Shown here: positions 10,122 to 23,400 of the stretch, one piece after another | Numbering within the stretch: position 1 is the stretch's first letter | How the letters are laid out: each line of letters starts with the position of its first letter | Assembly (NCBI GenBank): GCA_036172665.1 | Contig: CM069875.1 | Coordinates: 16,151,806-16,215,805 of the forward strand | From: Prosopocoilus inquinatus | Lineage: Eukaryota > Arthropoda > Insecta > Coleoptera > Lucanidae | Direction of reading: 5' to 3' | Length of the DNA stretch: 64,000 nucleotides | The notes under the pieces: model-generated | Told to the model about the DNA's origin: nothing | Databases searched by the model: none | The model's input: the letters and a program-made list of their open reading frames with translations, nothing else | Position numbers and translations under genes: made by a program

Positions 10122-11909
10122 ATCATGTTATTTGACGTTTGGATGGACTCCAGTAACTCTGATGTGAGATACAAAGTTATCGGACGCAGCAGAAGCTGGA
10201 AATAGTTTTGAACGAAACAACACGTATTAGCGTTGTTCCTGTGCTGTATCTAATCGATCCTTACTTATCTATCATGTTATTTGATGTTTCGATGGACTCC
10301 AGTAACTCTGATGTGAGATACGACGTTTTCGGACGCAGCAGAAGCTGGAAATAGTTTTAAACGAAACAACAAGTATTAGCGTTGTTGATGTGATGTATCT
10401 AATCGATCCTTACTCATCTATCATGTTATTTGACGTTTGGATGGACTCCAGTAACTCTGATGTGAGATACAAAGGTTTCGGACGCAGCAGAAGCTGGAAA
10501 TAGTTTTCAACGAAACAACACGTATTAGCGTTGTTCCTGTGATGTATCTAATCGATCCTTACTTAGCTACTATGTTATTTGACGTTTCGATGGACTCCAG
10601 TAACTCTGATGTGAGATACGAAATTTTCGGACGCAGCAGAAGCTGGAAATAGTTTTAAATGAAACAACACGCATTAGCGTTGTTCCTGTGATGTATGTAA
10701 TCGATCCTTACTCATCTATCATGTTATTTGACGTTTGGATGGGCTCCAGTAACTCTGAAGTGAGATACGAAGTTCTCGGACGCAGCTGAAGCTGGAAATA
10801 GTTTTAAACGAAACAACACGCATTAGCGTTGTTCCTGTGATGTATCTAATCGATCCTTACTCATCTATCATGTTATTTGACGTTTCGACGGACTCTAGTA
10901 ACTCTGATGTGAGATACGAAGTTTTTGGACGCAGCAGAAGCTGGAAATAGTTTTAAACGAAACAACACGTATTAGCGTTGTTCCTGTGATGTATCTAATC
11001 GATCCTTACTCATCTATCATGTTATTTGACGTTTGGATGGACTCCAGTATCTCTGATGTGAGATACGAAATTTTCGGACGCAGCAGAAGCTGGAAATAGT
11101 TTTAAATGAAACAACACGCATTAGCGTTGTTCCTGTGATGTATCTAATCGATCCTTACTCATCTATCATGTTATTTGACGTTTCGATGGACTCCAGTAAC
11201 TCTGATGTGAGATACGAAATTTTCGGACGCAGCAGAAGCTGAAAATAGTTTTAAATGAAACAACACGCATTAGCGTTGTTCCTGTGATGTATCTAATCGA
11301 TCCTTACTCATCTATCATGTTATTTGACGTTTCAATGGACTCCAGTAACTCTGAAGTGAGATAAGAAGTTCTCGGACGCAGCTGAAGCTGGAAATAGTTT
11401 TAAACGAAAGAACACGCATTAGCGTTGTTCCTGTGATGTATCTAATCGATCCTTACTCATCTATCATGTTATTTGGCGTTTCGATGGACTCCAGTAACTT
11501 TGATGTGAGATACGAAATTTTCGGACGCAGCAGAAGCTGGAAATAGTTTTAAACGAAACAACACGCATTAGCGTTGTTCCTGTGATGTATCTAATCGATC
11601 CTTACTCATCTATCATGTTATTTGACGTTTGGATGGACTCCAGTAACTCTGATGTGAGATACAATGTTATCGGACGCAGCAGAAGCTGGAAATAGTTTTG
11701 AACGAAACAACACGTATTAGCGTTGTTCCTGTGCTGTATCTAATCGATCCTTACTTATCTATCATGTTATTTGATGTTTCGATGGACTCCAGTAACTCTG
11801 ATGTGAGATACGACGTTTTCGGACGCAGCAGATGCTGGAAATAGTTTTAAACGAAACAACAAGTATTAGCGTTGTTGATGTGATGTATCTAATCGATCCT
11901 TACTCATCT
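10122..11909 (+). repeat. Module B-derived block, 12 units
   Basis: Units: gttatcgg 10122, gttgatg 10271, aaaggtttcgg 10420, ttagctac 10569, gatggg 10718, gacggactctag 10867, tatctctg 11016, cgatgg 11165, tcaatgg with cgaaagaacacg 11314, ggcg with aactttg 11463, gttatcgg 11612, gttgatg 11761. This is the B order from unit 9 through 15 and on to unit 4, with one gatggg unit added. The two gttgatg markers are 1490 bp (10 units) apart. Confidence 0.75.
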
Positions 11910-12952
11910 ATCATGTTATTTGACGTTTGAACGGACTCCAGTAACTCTGATGTGAGATACAAAGTTCTCGGACGCAGCAGAAGCTGGAAATAGTTTTGAA
12001 CGAAATAACACGTATTAGCGTTGTTCCTGTGATGTATCTAATCGATCCTTACTTATCTACTATGTTATTTGACGTTTCGATGGACTCCAGTAACTCTGAT
12101 GTGAGATACGAAATTTTCGGACGCAGCACAAGCTGGAAATAGTTTTAAATGAAACAACACGCATTAGCGTTGTTCCTGTGATGTATGTAATCGATCCTTA
12201 CTCATCTATCATGTTATTTGACGTTTGGATGGACTCTAGTATCTCTGATGTGAGATACGAAATTTTCGGACGCAGCAGAAGCTGGAAATAGTTTTAAACG
12301 AAACAACACGCATTAGTGTTGTTCCTGTGATGTATCTAAACGATCCTTACTTATCTAACATGTTATTTGACGTTTGGATGGACTCCAGTAAGTCTGATGT
12401 GATATACGACGTTTTCGGACGCAGCAGGAGCTGGAAATAGTTTTAAACGAAACAACACGTATTAGCGTTGTTCCTGTGATGTATCTAATCGATCCTTACT
12501 CATCTATCATGTTATTTGACGTTTGGATGGACTCCAGTATCTCTGATGTGAGATACGAAATTTTCGGACGCAGCAGAAGCTGGAAATAGTTTTAAACGAA
12601 ACAACACGCATTAGCGTTGTTCCTGTGATGTATCTAATCGATCCTTACTCATCTATCATGTTATTTGACGTTTGGATGGACTCTAGTATCTCTGATGTGA
12701 GATACGAAATTTTCGGACGCAGCAGAAGCTGGAAATAGTTTTAAACGAAACAACACGCATTAGCGTTGTTCCTGTGATGTATCTAATCGATCCTTACTCA
12801 TCTATCATGTTATTTGACGTTTCGATGGACTCTAGTAACTCTGATGTGAGATACGAAGTTTTTGGACGCAGCAGGAGCTGGAAATAGTTTTAAACGAAAC
12901 AACACGTATTAGCGTTGTTCCTGTGATGTATCTAATCGATCCTTACTCATCT
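11910..12952 (+). repeat. Mixed units leading into the 7-unit module
   Basis: Seven units: gaacgg, ctactatg with cacaag, tatctctg with ggactctag, gtaagtctg with gatatacgacg, tatctctg, tatctctg with ggactctag, and cgatgg with ggactctag. The 'cattagtgttg' variant at 12311 recurs at 13205 (894 bp, 6 units) and 14248 (a further 1043 bp, 7 units), so the local amplification that made the next two blocks already involves this stretch. Confidence 0.7.
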
Positions 12953-13995
12953 ATCATGTTATTTGACGTTTGGATGGACTCCAGTATCTCTGATGTGAGA
13001 TACGAAATTTTCGGACGCAGCAGAAGCTGGAAATAGTTTTAAACGAAACAACACGCATTAGCGTTGTTCCTGTGATGTATCTAATCGATCCTTACTCATC
13101 TATCATGTTATTTGACGTTTGGATGGACTCTAGTATCTCTGATGTGAGATACGAAATTTTCGGACGCAGCAGAAGCTGGAAATAGTTTTAAACGAAACAA
13201 CACGCATTAGTGTTGTTCCTGTGATGTATCTAAACGATCCTTACTTATCTAACATGTTATTTGACGTTTGGATGGACTCCAGTAAGTCTGATGTGATATA
13301 CGACGTTTTCGGACGCAGCAGAAGCTGGAAATAGTTTTAAACGAAACAACACGCATTAGCGTTGTTCCTGTGATGTATCTAATCGATCCTTACTCATCTA
13401 TCATGTTATTTGACGTTTGAATGGACTCCAGTAACTCTGATGTGAGATACAAAGTTCTCGGACGCAGCAGAAGCTGGAAATAGTTTTGAACGAAACAACA
13501 CGTATTGGCGTTGTTCCTGTGATGTATCTAATCGATCCTTACTCATCTATCATGTTATTTGACGTTTCGATGGACTATAGTAACTCTGATGTGAGATACG
13601 AAATTTTTGGACGCAGCAGGGGCTGGAAACAGTTTTAAACGAAACAACACGTATTAGCGTTGTTCCTGTGATGTATCTAATCGATCCTTACTCATCTATC
13701 ATGTTATTTGACGTTTGGATGGGCTCCAGTAACTCTAATGTGAGATACAAAGTTCTCGGACGCAGCAGAAGCTGGAAATAGTTTTGAACGAAACAACACG
13801 TATTAGCGTTGTTCCTGTGATGTATCTAAACGATCCTTACTTATCTAACATGTTATTTGACGTTTGGAAGGACTCCAGTAAGTCTGATGTGAGATACAAA
13901 GTTTTTGGACGCAGCAGGAACTGGAAATAGTTTTAAACGAAACAACACGTATTAGCGTTGTTCCTTTGCTGTATCTAATCGATCCTTACTCATCT
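12953..13995 (+). repeat. 7-unit module, copy 1 (1043 bp)
   Basis: Seven units that are repeated immediately downstream at an offset of 1043 bp (7 x 149). Diagnostic variants present in both copies are 'cattagtgttg', 'gatatacgacg', 'ggactatag' with 'gcaggggctggaaacag', 'aactctaatg', 'ggaaggactcc' with 'gcaggaactgg', and 'ttcctttgctg'. A private difference is 'gtattggcg' near 13506. Confidence 0.85.
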
Positions 13996-15038
13996 ATCAT
14001 GTTATTTGACGTTTGGATGGACTCCAGTATCTCTGATGTGAGATACGAAATTTTCGGACGCAGCAGAAGCTGGAAATAGTTTTAAACGAAACAACACGCA
14101 TTAGCGTTGTTCCTGTGATGTATCTAATCGATCCTTACTCATCTATCATGTTATTTGACGTTTGGATGGACTCTAGTATCTCTGATGTGAGATACGAAAT
14201 TTTCGGACGCAGCAGAAGCTGGAAATAGTTTTAAACGAAACAACACGCATTAGTGTTGTTCCTGTGATGTATCTAAACGATCCTTACTTATCTAACATGT
14301 TATTTGACGTTTGGATGGACTCCAGTAAGTCTGATGTGATATACGACGTTTTCGGACGCAGCAGAAGCTGGAAATAGTTTTAAACGAAACAACACGCATT
14401 AGCGTTGTTCCTGTGATGTATCTAATCGATCCTTACTCATCTATCATGTTACTTGACGTTTGAATGGACTCCAGTAACTCTGATGTGAGATACAAAGTTC
14501 TCGGACGCAGCAGAAGCTGGAAATAGTTTTGAACGAAACAACACGTATTAGCGTTGTTCCTGTGATGTATCTAATCGATCCTTACTCATCTATCATGTTA
14601 TTTGACGTTTCGATGGACTATAGTAACTCTGATGTGAGATACGAAATTTTTGGACGCAGCAGGGGCTGGAAACAGTTTTAAACGAAACAACACGTATTAG
14701 CGTTGTTCCTGTGATGTATCTAATCGATCCTTACTCATCTATCATGTTATTTGACGTTTGGATGGGCTCCAGTAACTCTAATGTGAGATACAAAGTTCTC
14801 GGACGCAGCAGAAGCTGGAAATAGTTTTGAACGAAACAACACGTATTAGCGTTGTTCCTGTGATGTATCTAAACGATCCTTACTTATCTAACATGTTATT
14901 TGACGTTTGGAAGGACTCCAGTAAGTCTGATGTGAGATACAAAGTTTTTGGACGCAGCAGGAACTGGAAATAGTTTTAAACGAAACAACACGTATTAGCG
15001 TTGTTCCTTTGCTGTATCTAATCGATCCTTACTTATCT
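13996..15038 (+). repeat. 7-unit module, copy 2 (1043 bp)
   Basis: Near-identical copy of the preceding seven units. Differences noted are 'gttacttgacg' near 14450 against 'gttatttgacg' and 'gtattagcg' against 'gtattggcg'. Part of it (ggactatag unit through ttcctttgctg) appears a third time, more diverged, with the ggactatag marker 894 bp further on (14614 to 15508). Confidence 0.85.
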
Positions 15039-16379
15039 AACATGTTATTTGACGTTTCGATGGACTCAAGTAACTCTGATTTGAGATACGATGTTTTCGG
15101 ACGCAGCAGAAGCTGGAAATAGTTTTAAACGAAACAACACGCATTAGCGATGTTCCTGTGATGTATCTAATCGATCCTTACTCATCTATCATGTTATTTT
15201 AGGTTTGGATGGACTCCAGTAACTCTGATGTGAGATACAAAGTTTTTGGACGCAGCAGAAGCTGGAAATAGTTTTAAACGAAACAACACATATTAGCGTT
15301 GTTCCTGTGATGTAACTAATCGATCCTTACTCATCTATCATGTTATTTGACGTTTGGACGGACTCCAGTAACTCTGATGAGAGATACAAAGTTTTTGGAC
15401 GCAGCAGAAGCTGGAAATAGTTTTGAACGAAACAACACGTATTAGCGTTGTTCCTGTGATGTATCTAATCGATCCTTACTCATCTATCATGTTATTTGAA
15501 CTTTCGATGGACTATAGTAACTCTGATGTGAGATACGAAATTTTTGGACGCAGCAGGTGCTGGAAATAGTTTTAAACGAAACAACACGTATTAGCGTTGT
15601 TCCTGTGATGTATCTAATCGATCCTTACTCATCTATCATGTTATTTGACGTTTGGATGGGCTCCAGTAACTCTGATGTGAGATACAAAGTTCTCGGACGC
15701 AGCAGAAGCTGGAAATAGTTTTGAACGAAACAACACGTATTAGCGTTGTTCCTGTGATGTATCTAAACGATCCTTACTTATCTAACATGTTATTTGACGT
15801 TTGGAAGGACTCCAGTAAATCTGATGTGAGATACAAAGTTTTTGGACGCAGCAGGAACTGGAAATAGTTTTAAACGAAACAACACGTATTAGCGTTGTTC
15901 CTTTGCTGTATCTAATCGATCCTTACTTATCTAACATGTTATTTGATGTTTCGATGTACTCAAGTAACTCTGATGTGAGATACGATGTTTTCGGACGCAG
16001 CAGAAGCTGGAAATAGTTTTAAAAGAAACAACACGCATTAGCGATGTTCCTGTGATGTATCTAATCGATCCTTACTCATCTATCATGTTATTTTACGTTT
16101 GGATGGACTCCAGTAACTCTGATGTGAGATACAAAGTTTTTGGACGCAGCAGAAGCTGGAAATAGTTTTGAACGAAACAACACGTATAAGCGTTGTTCCT
16201 GTGATGTATCTAATCGATCCTTACTTAGCTACTATGTTATTTGACGTTTCGATGGACTCCAGTAACTCTAATGTGAGATACGAAATTTTCTGACGCAGCA
16301 GCAGCTGGAAATAGTTTTAAACGAAACAACACGCATTAGCGTTGTTCCTGTGATGTATCTAAACGATCCTTACTTATCT
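15039..16379 (+). repeat. Diverged patch, 9 units with many private variants
   Basis: These nine units carry changes seen rarely or nowhere else in the window: 'ggactcaagtaac', 'gatttgagatac', 'ttttaggtttgg', 'acatattagcg', 'gatgagagatac', 'gaactttcg', 'gcaggtgctgg', 'gatgtactcaag', 'gcgatgttcc', 'cgtataagcg', 'tttctgacgcagcagcagctgg'. The 149-bp phase is unbroken. The patch looks less homogenised than its surroundings. Confidence 0.7.
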
Positions 16380-19210
16380 AACATGTTATTTGACGTTTGG
16401 ATGGACTCCAGTAAGTCTGATGTGAGGTAAGACGTTTTCGGACGCAGCAGAAGCTGGAAATAGTTTTAAACGAAATAACACGTATTAGCGTTGTTCCTGT
16501 GATGTATCTAATCGATCCTTACTCATCTATCATGTCATTTGACGTTTGGATGGACTCCAGTAACTCTGATGTGAGATACAAAGATTTCGGACGCAGCAGA
16601 AACTGGAAATAGTTTTCAACGAAACAACACGTATTAGCGTTGTTCCTGTGATGTATCTAATCGATCCTTACTCATCTATCATGTTATTTGACGTTTGAAC
16701 GGACTCCAGTAACTCTGATGTGAGATACAAAGTTCTCGGACGCAGCAGAAGCTGGAAATAGTTTTGAACGAAATAACACGTATTAGCGTTGTTCCTGTGA
16801 TGTATCTAATCGATCCTTACTTATCTACTATGTTATTTGACGTTTCGATGAACTCCAGTAACTCTGATGTGAGATACGAAATTTTCGGACGCAGCACAAG
16901 CTGGAAATAGTTTTAAATGAAACAACACTCATTAGCGTTGTTCCTGTGATGTATGTAATCGATCCTTACTCATCTATCATGTTATTTGACGTTTGGATGG
17001 GCTCCAGTAACTCTGAAGTGAGATACGAAATTCTCGGACGCAGCTGAAGCTTTAAATAATTTTAAACGAAACAACACGCATTAGCGTTGTTCCTGTGATG
17101 TATCTAATCGATCCTTACTCATCTATCATGTTATTTGGCGTTTCGATGGACTCCAGTAACTTTGATGTGAGATACGAAATTTTCGGACGCAGCAGAAGCT
17201 GGAAATAGTTTTAAACGAAACAACACGCATTAGCGTTGTTCCTGTGATGTATCTAATCGATCCTTACTCATCTATCATGTTATTTGGCGTTTCGATGGAC
17301 TCCAGTAACTCTGATGTGAGATACGAAATTTTCGGACGCAGCAGAAACTGGAAATAGTTTTAAATGAAACAACACGCATTAGCGTTGTTCCTGTGATGTA
17401 TCTAATCGATCCTTACTCATCTAACATGTTATTTGATGTTTGAATGGACTCCAGTAACTCTGATGTGAGATACAAAGTTCTCGGACGCAGCAGAAGCTGG
17501 AAATAGTTTTGAACGAAACAACACGTATTAGCGTTGTTCCTGTGATGTATCTAATCGATCCTTACTCATCTATCATGTTATTTGGCGTTTGGATGGGCTC
17601 CAGTAACTCTGAAGTGAGATAAGAATTTCTCGGACGCAGCTGAAGCTGGAAATAGTTTTAAACGAAACAACACGCATTAGCGTTGCTCCTGTGATGTATC
17701 TAATCGATCTTTACTCATCCATCATGTTATTTGGCGTTTCGATGGACTCCAGTAACTTTGATGTGAGATACGAAATTTTCGGACGCAGCAGAAGCTGGAA
17801 ATAGTTTTAAACGAAACAACACGCATTAGCGTTGTTCCTGTGATGTATCTAATCGATCCTTACTCATCTATCATGTTATTTGACGTTTGGATGGGCTCCA
17901 GTAACTCTGAAGTGAGATACGAAGTTCTCGGACGCAGCTGAAGCTGGAAATAGTTTTAAAAGAAACAACACGCATTATCGTTGTTCCTGTGATGTATCTA
18001 AACGATCCTTACTTATCTAACATGTTATTTGACGTTTGGATGGACTCCAGTAACTCTGATGTGAGGTAAGACGTTTTCGGACGCAGCAGAAGCTGGAAAT
18101 AGTTTTAAACGAAATAACACGTATTAGCGTTGTTCCTGTGATGTATCTAATCGATCCTTACTCATCTATCATGTTATTTGACGTTTGGATGGACTCCAGT
18201 AACTCTGATGTGAGATACAAAGATTTCGGACGCAGCAGAAGCTGGAAATAGTTTTAAACGAGACAACACGTATTAGCGTTGTTCCTGTGATGTATCTAAT
18301 CGATCCTTACTCATCTATCATGTTATTTGACGTTTGAACGGACTCCAGTAACTCTGATGTGAGATACAAAGATTTCGGACGCAGCAGAAGCCGGAAATAG
18401 TTTTCAACGAAACAACACGTATTAGCGTTGTTCCTGTGATGTATCTAATCGATCCTTACTCATCTATCATGTTATTTGACGTTTGGATGGACTCCAGTAT
18501 CTCTGATGTGAGATACTAAATTTTCGGACGCAGCAGAAGCTGGAAATAGTTTTAAACGAAACAACACGCATTAGCGTTGTTCCTGTGATGTATCTAAACG
18601 ATCCTTATTTATCTAACATGTTATTTGACGTTTGGATGGACTCCAGTAAGTCTGATGTGAGGTAAGACGTTTTCGGACGCAGCAGAAGCTGGAAATAGTT
18701 TTAAACGAAACAACACGTATTAGCGTTGTTCCTGTGATGTATCTAATCGATCCTTACTCATCTATCATGTTATTTGACGTTTGGATGGACTCCAGTAACT
18801 CTGATGTGAGATACGAAATTTTCGGACGCAGCACAAGCTGGAAATAGTTTTAAATGAAACAACACGCATTAGCGTTGTTCCTGTGATGTATGTAATCGAT
18901 CCTTACTCATCTATCATGTTATTTGACGTTTGGATGGGCTCCAGTAACTCTGAAGTGAGATACGAAGTTCTCGGACGCAGCTGAAGCTGGAAATAGTTTT
19001 AAAAGAAACAACACGCATTAGCGTTGTTCCTGTGATGTATCTAAACGATCCTTACTTATCTAACATGTTATTTGACGTTTGGATGGACTCCAGTAAGTCT
19101 GATGTGAGGTAAGACGTTTTCGGACGCAGCAGAAGCTGGAAATAGTTTTAAACGAAATAACACGTATTAGCGTTGTTCCTGTGATGTATCTAATCGATCC
19201 TTACTCATCT
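16380..19210 (+). repeat. Shuffled A-like units, 19 units
   Basis: Subtypes of the module A family (gtaagacg, aaactgg, gaacgg, ctactatg with cacaag, gatggg, ggcg with aactttg, gatgtttgaatgg) in a different order from A. From 18466 the order tactaaa, gtaagacg, cacaag, gatggg with aaaagaaac, gtaagacg resembles the start of A. Private changes include 'gctttaaataatttt' near 17050 and 'catccatcatg' near 17717. Confidence 0.7.
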
Positions 19211-20402
19211 ATCATGTTATTTGACGTTTGGATGGACTCCAGTAACTCTGATGTGAGATACAAAGATTTCGGACGCAGCAGAAACTGGAAATAGTTTTCA
19301 ACGAAACAACACGTATTAGCGTTGTTCCTGTGATGTATCTAATCGATCCTTACTCATCTATCATGTTATTTGACGTTTGAACGAACTCCAGTAACTCTGA
19401 TGTGAGATACAAAGTTCTCGGACGCAGCAGAAGCTGGAAATTGTTTTGAACGAAATAACACGTATTAGCGTTGTTCCTGTGATGTATCTAATCGATCCTT
19501 ACTTATCTACTATGTTATTTGACGTTTCGATGGACTCCAGTAACTCTGATGTGAGATACGAAATTTTCGGACGCAGCACAAGCTGGAAATAGTTTTAAAT
19601 GAAACAACACTCATTAGCGTTGTTCCTGTGATGTATGTAATCGATACTTACTCATCTATCATGTTATTTGACGTTTGGATGGGCTCCAGTAACTCTGATG
19701 TGAGATACAAAGATTTCGGACGCAGCAGAAACTGGAAATAGTTTTCAACGAAACAACACGTATTAGCGTTGTTCCTGTGATGTATCTAATCGATCCTTAC
19801 TCATCTATCATGTTATTTGACGTTTGAACGAACTCCAGTAACTCTGATGTGAGATACAAAGTTCTCGGACGCAGCAGAAGCTGGAAATAGTTTTAAACGA
19901 AATAACACGTATTAGCGTTGTTCCTGTGATGTATCTAATCGATCCTTACTCATCTATCATGTTATTTGACGTTTGGATGGACTCCAGTAACTCTGATGTG
20001 AGATACAAAGATTTCGGACGCAGCAGAAACTGGAAATAGTTTTCAACGAAACAACACGTATTAGCGTTGTTCCTGTGATGTATCTAATCGATCCTTACTC
20101 ATCTATCATGTTATTTGACGTTTGAACGAACTCCAGTAACTCTGAAGTGAGATACGAAGTTCTCGGACGCAGCTGAAGCTGGAAATAGTTTTAAACGAAA
20201 CAACACGCATTAGCGTTGTTCCTGTGATGTATCTAATCGATCCTTACTCATCTATCATGTTATTTGGCGTTTCGATGGACTCCAGTAACTTTGATGTGAG
20301 ATACGAAATTTTCGGACGCAGCAGAAGCTGGAAATAGTTTTAAACGAAACAACACGCATTAGCGTTGATCCTGTGATGTATCTAATCGATCCTTACTCAT
20401 CT
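19211..20402 (+). repeat. Local 2- and 3-unit amplification marked by gaacgaactcc
   Basis: The private variant 'gaacgaactcc' occurs at about 19380, 19827 and 20125, spaced 447 bp (3 units) and 298 bp (2 units). Each copy follows an aaagatttcgg/aaactgg unit. The units at 19658 and 20105 are chimeras: 19658 begins as the gatggg subtype and ends as aaagattt, and 20105 begins as gaacgaa and ends as the gaagttctcgg/gctgaag subtype. Both switches fall within the conserved ctccagtaactctga stretch. Confidence 0.8.
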
Positions 20403-23400
20403 ATCATGTTATTTGACGTTTGGATGGACTCCAGTAACTCTGATGTGAGATACAAAGATTTCGGACGCAGCAGAAGCCGGAAATAGTTTTCAACGAAACA
20501 ACACGTATTAGCGTTGTTCCTGTGATGTATCTAATCGATCCTTACTCATCTATCATGTTATTTGACGTTTGGATGGACTCCAGTATCTCTGATGTGAGAT
20601 ACTAAATTTTCGGACGCAGCAGAAGCTGGAAATAGTTTTAAACGAAACAACACGCATTAGCGTTGTTCCTGTGATGTAACTAAACGATCCTTACTTATCT
20701 AACATGTTATTTGACGTTTGGATGGACTCCAGTAAGTCTGATGTGAGGTAAGACGTTTTCGGACGCAGCAGAAGCTGGAAATAGTTTTAAACGAAACAAC
20801 ACGTATTAGCGTTGTTCCTGTGATGTATCTAATCGATCCTTACTCATCTATCATGTTATTTGGCGTTTCGATGGACTCCAGTAACTCTGATGTGAGATAC
20901 GAAATTTTCGGACGCAGCAGAAACTGGAAATAGTTTTAAATGAAACAACACGCATTAGCGTTGTTCCTGTGATGTATCTAATCGATCCTTACTCATCTAT
21001 CATGTTATTTGATGTTTGAATGGACTCCAGTAACTCTGATGTGAGATACAAAGTTTTCGGACGCAGCAGAAGCTGGAAATAGTTTTGAACGAAACAACAC
21101 GTATTATCGTTGTTCCTGTGATGTATCTAATCGATCCTTACTCATCTATCATGTTATTTGGCGTTTGGATGGGCTCCAGTAACTCTGAAGTGAGATAAGA
21201 AGTTCTCGGACGCAGCTGAAGCTGGAAATAGTTTTAAACGAAACAACACGCATTAGCGTTGCTCCTGTGATGTATCTAATCGATCCTTACTCATCTATCA
21301 TGTTATTTGGCGTTTCGATGGACTCCAGTAACTCTGAAGTGAGATAAGAAGTTCTCGGACGCAGCTGAAGCTGGAAATAGTTTTAAACGAAACAACACGC
21401 ATTAGCGTTGCTCCTGTGATGTATCTAATCGATCCTTACTCATCTATCAAGTTATTTGGCGTTTCGATGGACTCCAGTAACTTTGATGTGAGATACGAAA
21501 TTTTCGGACGCAGCAGAAGCTGGAAATAGTTTTAAACGAAACAACACGCATTAGCGTTGTTCCTGTGATGTATCTAATCGATCCTTACTCATCTATCATG
21601 TTATTTGACGTTTGGATGGACTCCAGTAACTCTGATGTGAGATACAAAGATTTCGGAGGCAGCAGAAGCCGGAAATAGTTTTCAACGAAACAACACGTAT
21701 TAGCGTTGTTCCTGTGATGTATCTAATCGATCCTTACTCATCTATCATGTTATTTGACGTTTGGATGGACTCCAGTATCTCTGATGTGAGATACTAAATT
21801 TTCGGACGCAGCAGAAGCTGGAAATAGTTTTAAACGAAACAACACGCATTAGCGTTGTTCCTGTGATGTATCTAAACGATCCTTACTTATCTAACATGTT
21901 ATTTGACGTTTGGATGGACTCCAGTAACTCTGATGTGAGATACGAAATTTTCGGACGCAGCACAAGCTGGAAATAGTTTTACTCATCTATCATGTTATTT
22001 GACGTTTGGATGGACTCCAGTAACTCTGATGTGAGATACAAAGATTTCGGACGCAGCAGAAACTGGAAATAGTTTTCAACGAAACAACACGTATTAGCGT
22101 TGTTCCTGTGATGTATCTAATCGATCCTTACTCATCTATCATGTTATTTGACGTTTGAACGGACTCCAGTAACTCTGATGTGAGATACAAAGATTTCGGA
22201 CGCAGCAGAAACTGGAAATAGTTTTCAACGAAACAACACGTATTAGCGTTGTTCCTGTGATGTATCTAATCGATCCTTACTCATCTATCATGTTATTTGA
22301 TGTTTGAATGGACTCCTGTAACTCTGATGTGAGATACAAAGTTCTCGGACGCAGCAGACGCTGGAAATAGTTTTGAACGAAACAACACGTATTAGCGTTG
22401 TTCCTGTGATGTATCTAATCGATCCTTACTCATCTATCATGTTATTTGGCGTTTGGATGGGCTCCAGTAACTCTGAAATGAGATAAGAAGTTCTCGGACG
22501 CAGCTGAAGCTGGAAATAGTTTTAAACGAAACAACACGCATTAGCGTTGCTCCTGTGATGTATCTAATCGATCGTTACTCATCTATCATGTTATTTGGCG
22601 TTTCGATGGACTCCAGTAACTTTGATGTGAGATACGAAATTTTCGGACGCAGCAGAAGCTGGAAATAGTTTTAAACGAAACAACACGCATTAGCGTTGTT
22701 CCTGCGATGTATCTAATCGATCCTTACTCATCTATCATGTTATTTGACGTTTGGATGGACTCCAGTAACTCTGATGTGAGATACAAAGATTTCGGACGCA
22801 GCAGAAGCCGGAAATAGTTTTCAACGAAACAACACGTATTAGCGTTGTTCCTGTGATGTATCTAATCGATCCTTACTCATCTATCATGTTATTTGACGTT
22901 TGGATGGACTCCAGTATCTCTGATGTGAGATACTAAATTTTCGGACGCAGCAGAAGCTGGAAATAGTTTTAAACGAAACAACACGCATTAGCGTTGTTCC
23001 TGTGATGTAACTAAACGATCCTTACTTATCTAACATGTTATTTGACGTTTGGATGGACTCCAGTAAGTCTGATGTGAGGTAAGACGTTTTCGGACGCAGC
23101 AGAAGCTGGAAATAGTTTTAAACGAAACAACACGTATTAGCGTTGTTCCTGTGATGTATCTAATCGATCCTTACTCATCTATCATGTTATTTGGCGTTTC
23201 GATGGACTCCAGTAACTCTGATGTGAGATACGAAATTTTCGGACGCAGCAGAAACTGGAAATAGTTTTAAATGAAACAACACGCATTAGCGTTGTTCCTG
23301 TGATGTATCTAATCGATCCTTACTCATCTATCATGTTATTTGATGTTTGAATGGACTCTAGTAACTCTGATGTGAGATACAAAGTTTTCGGACGCAGCAG

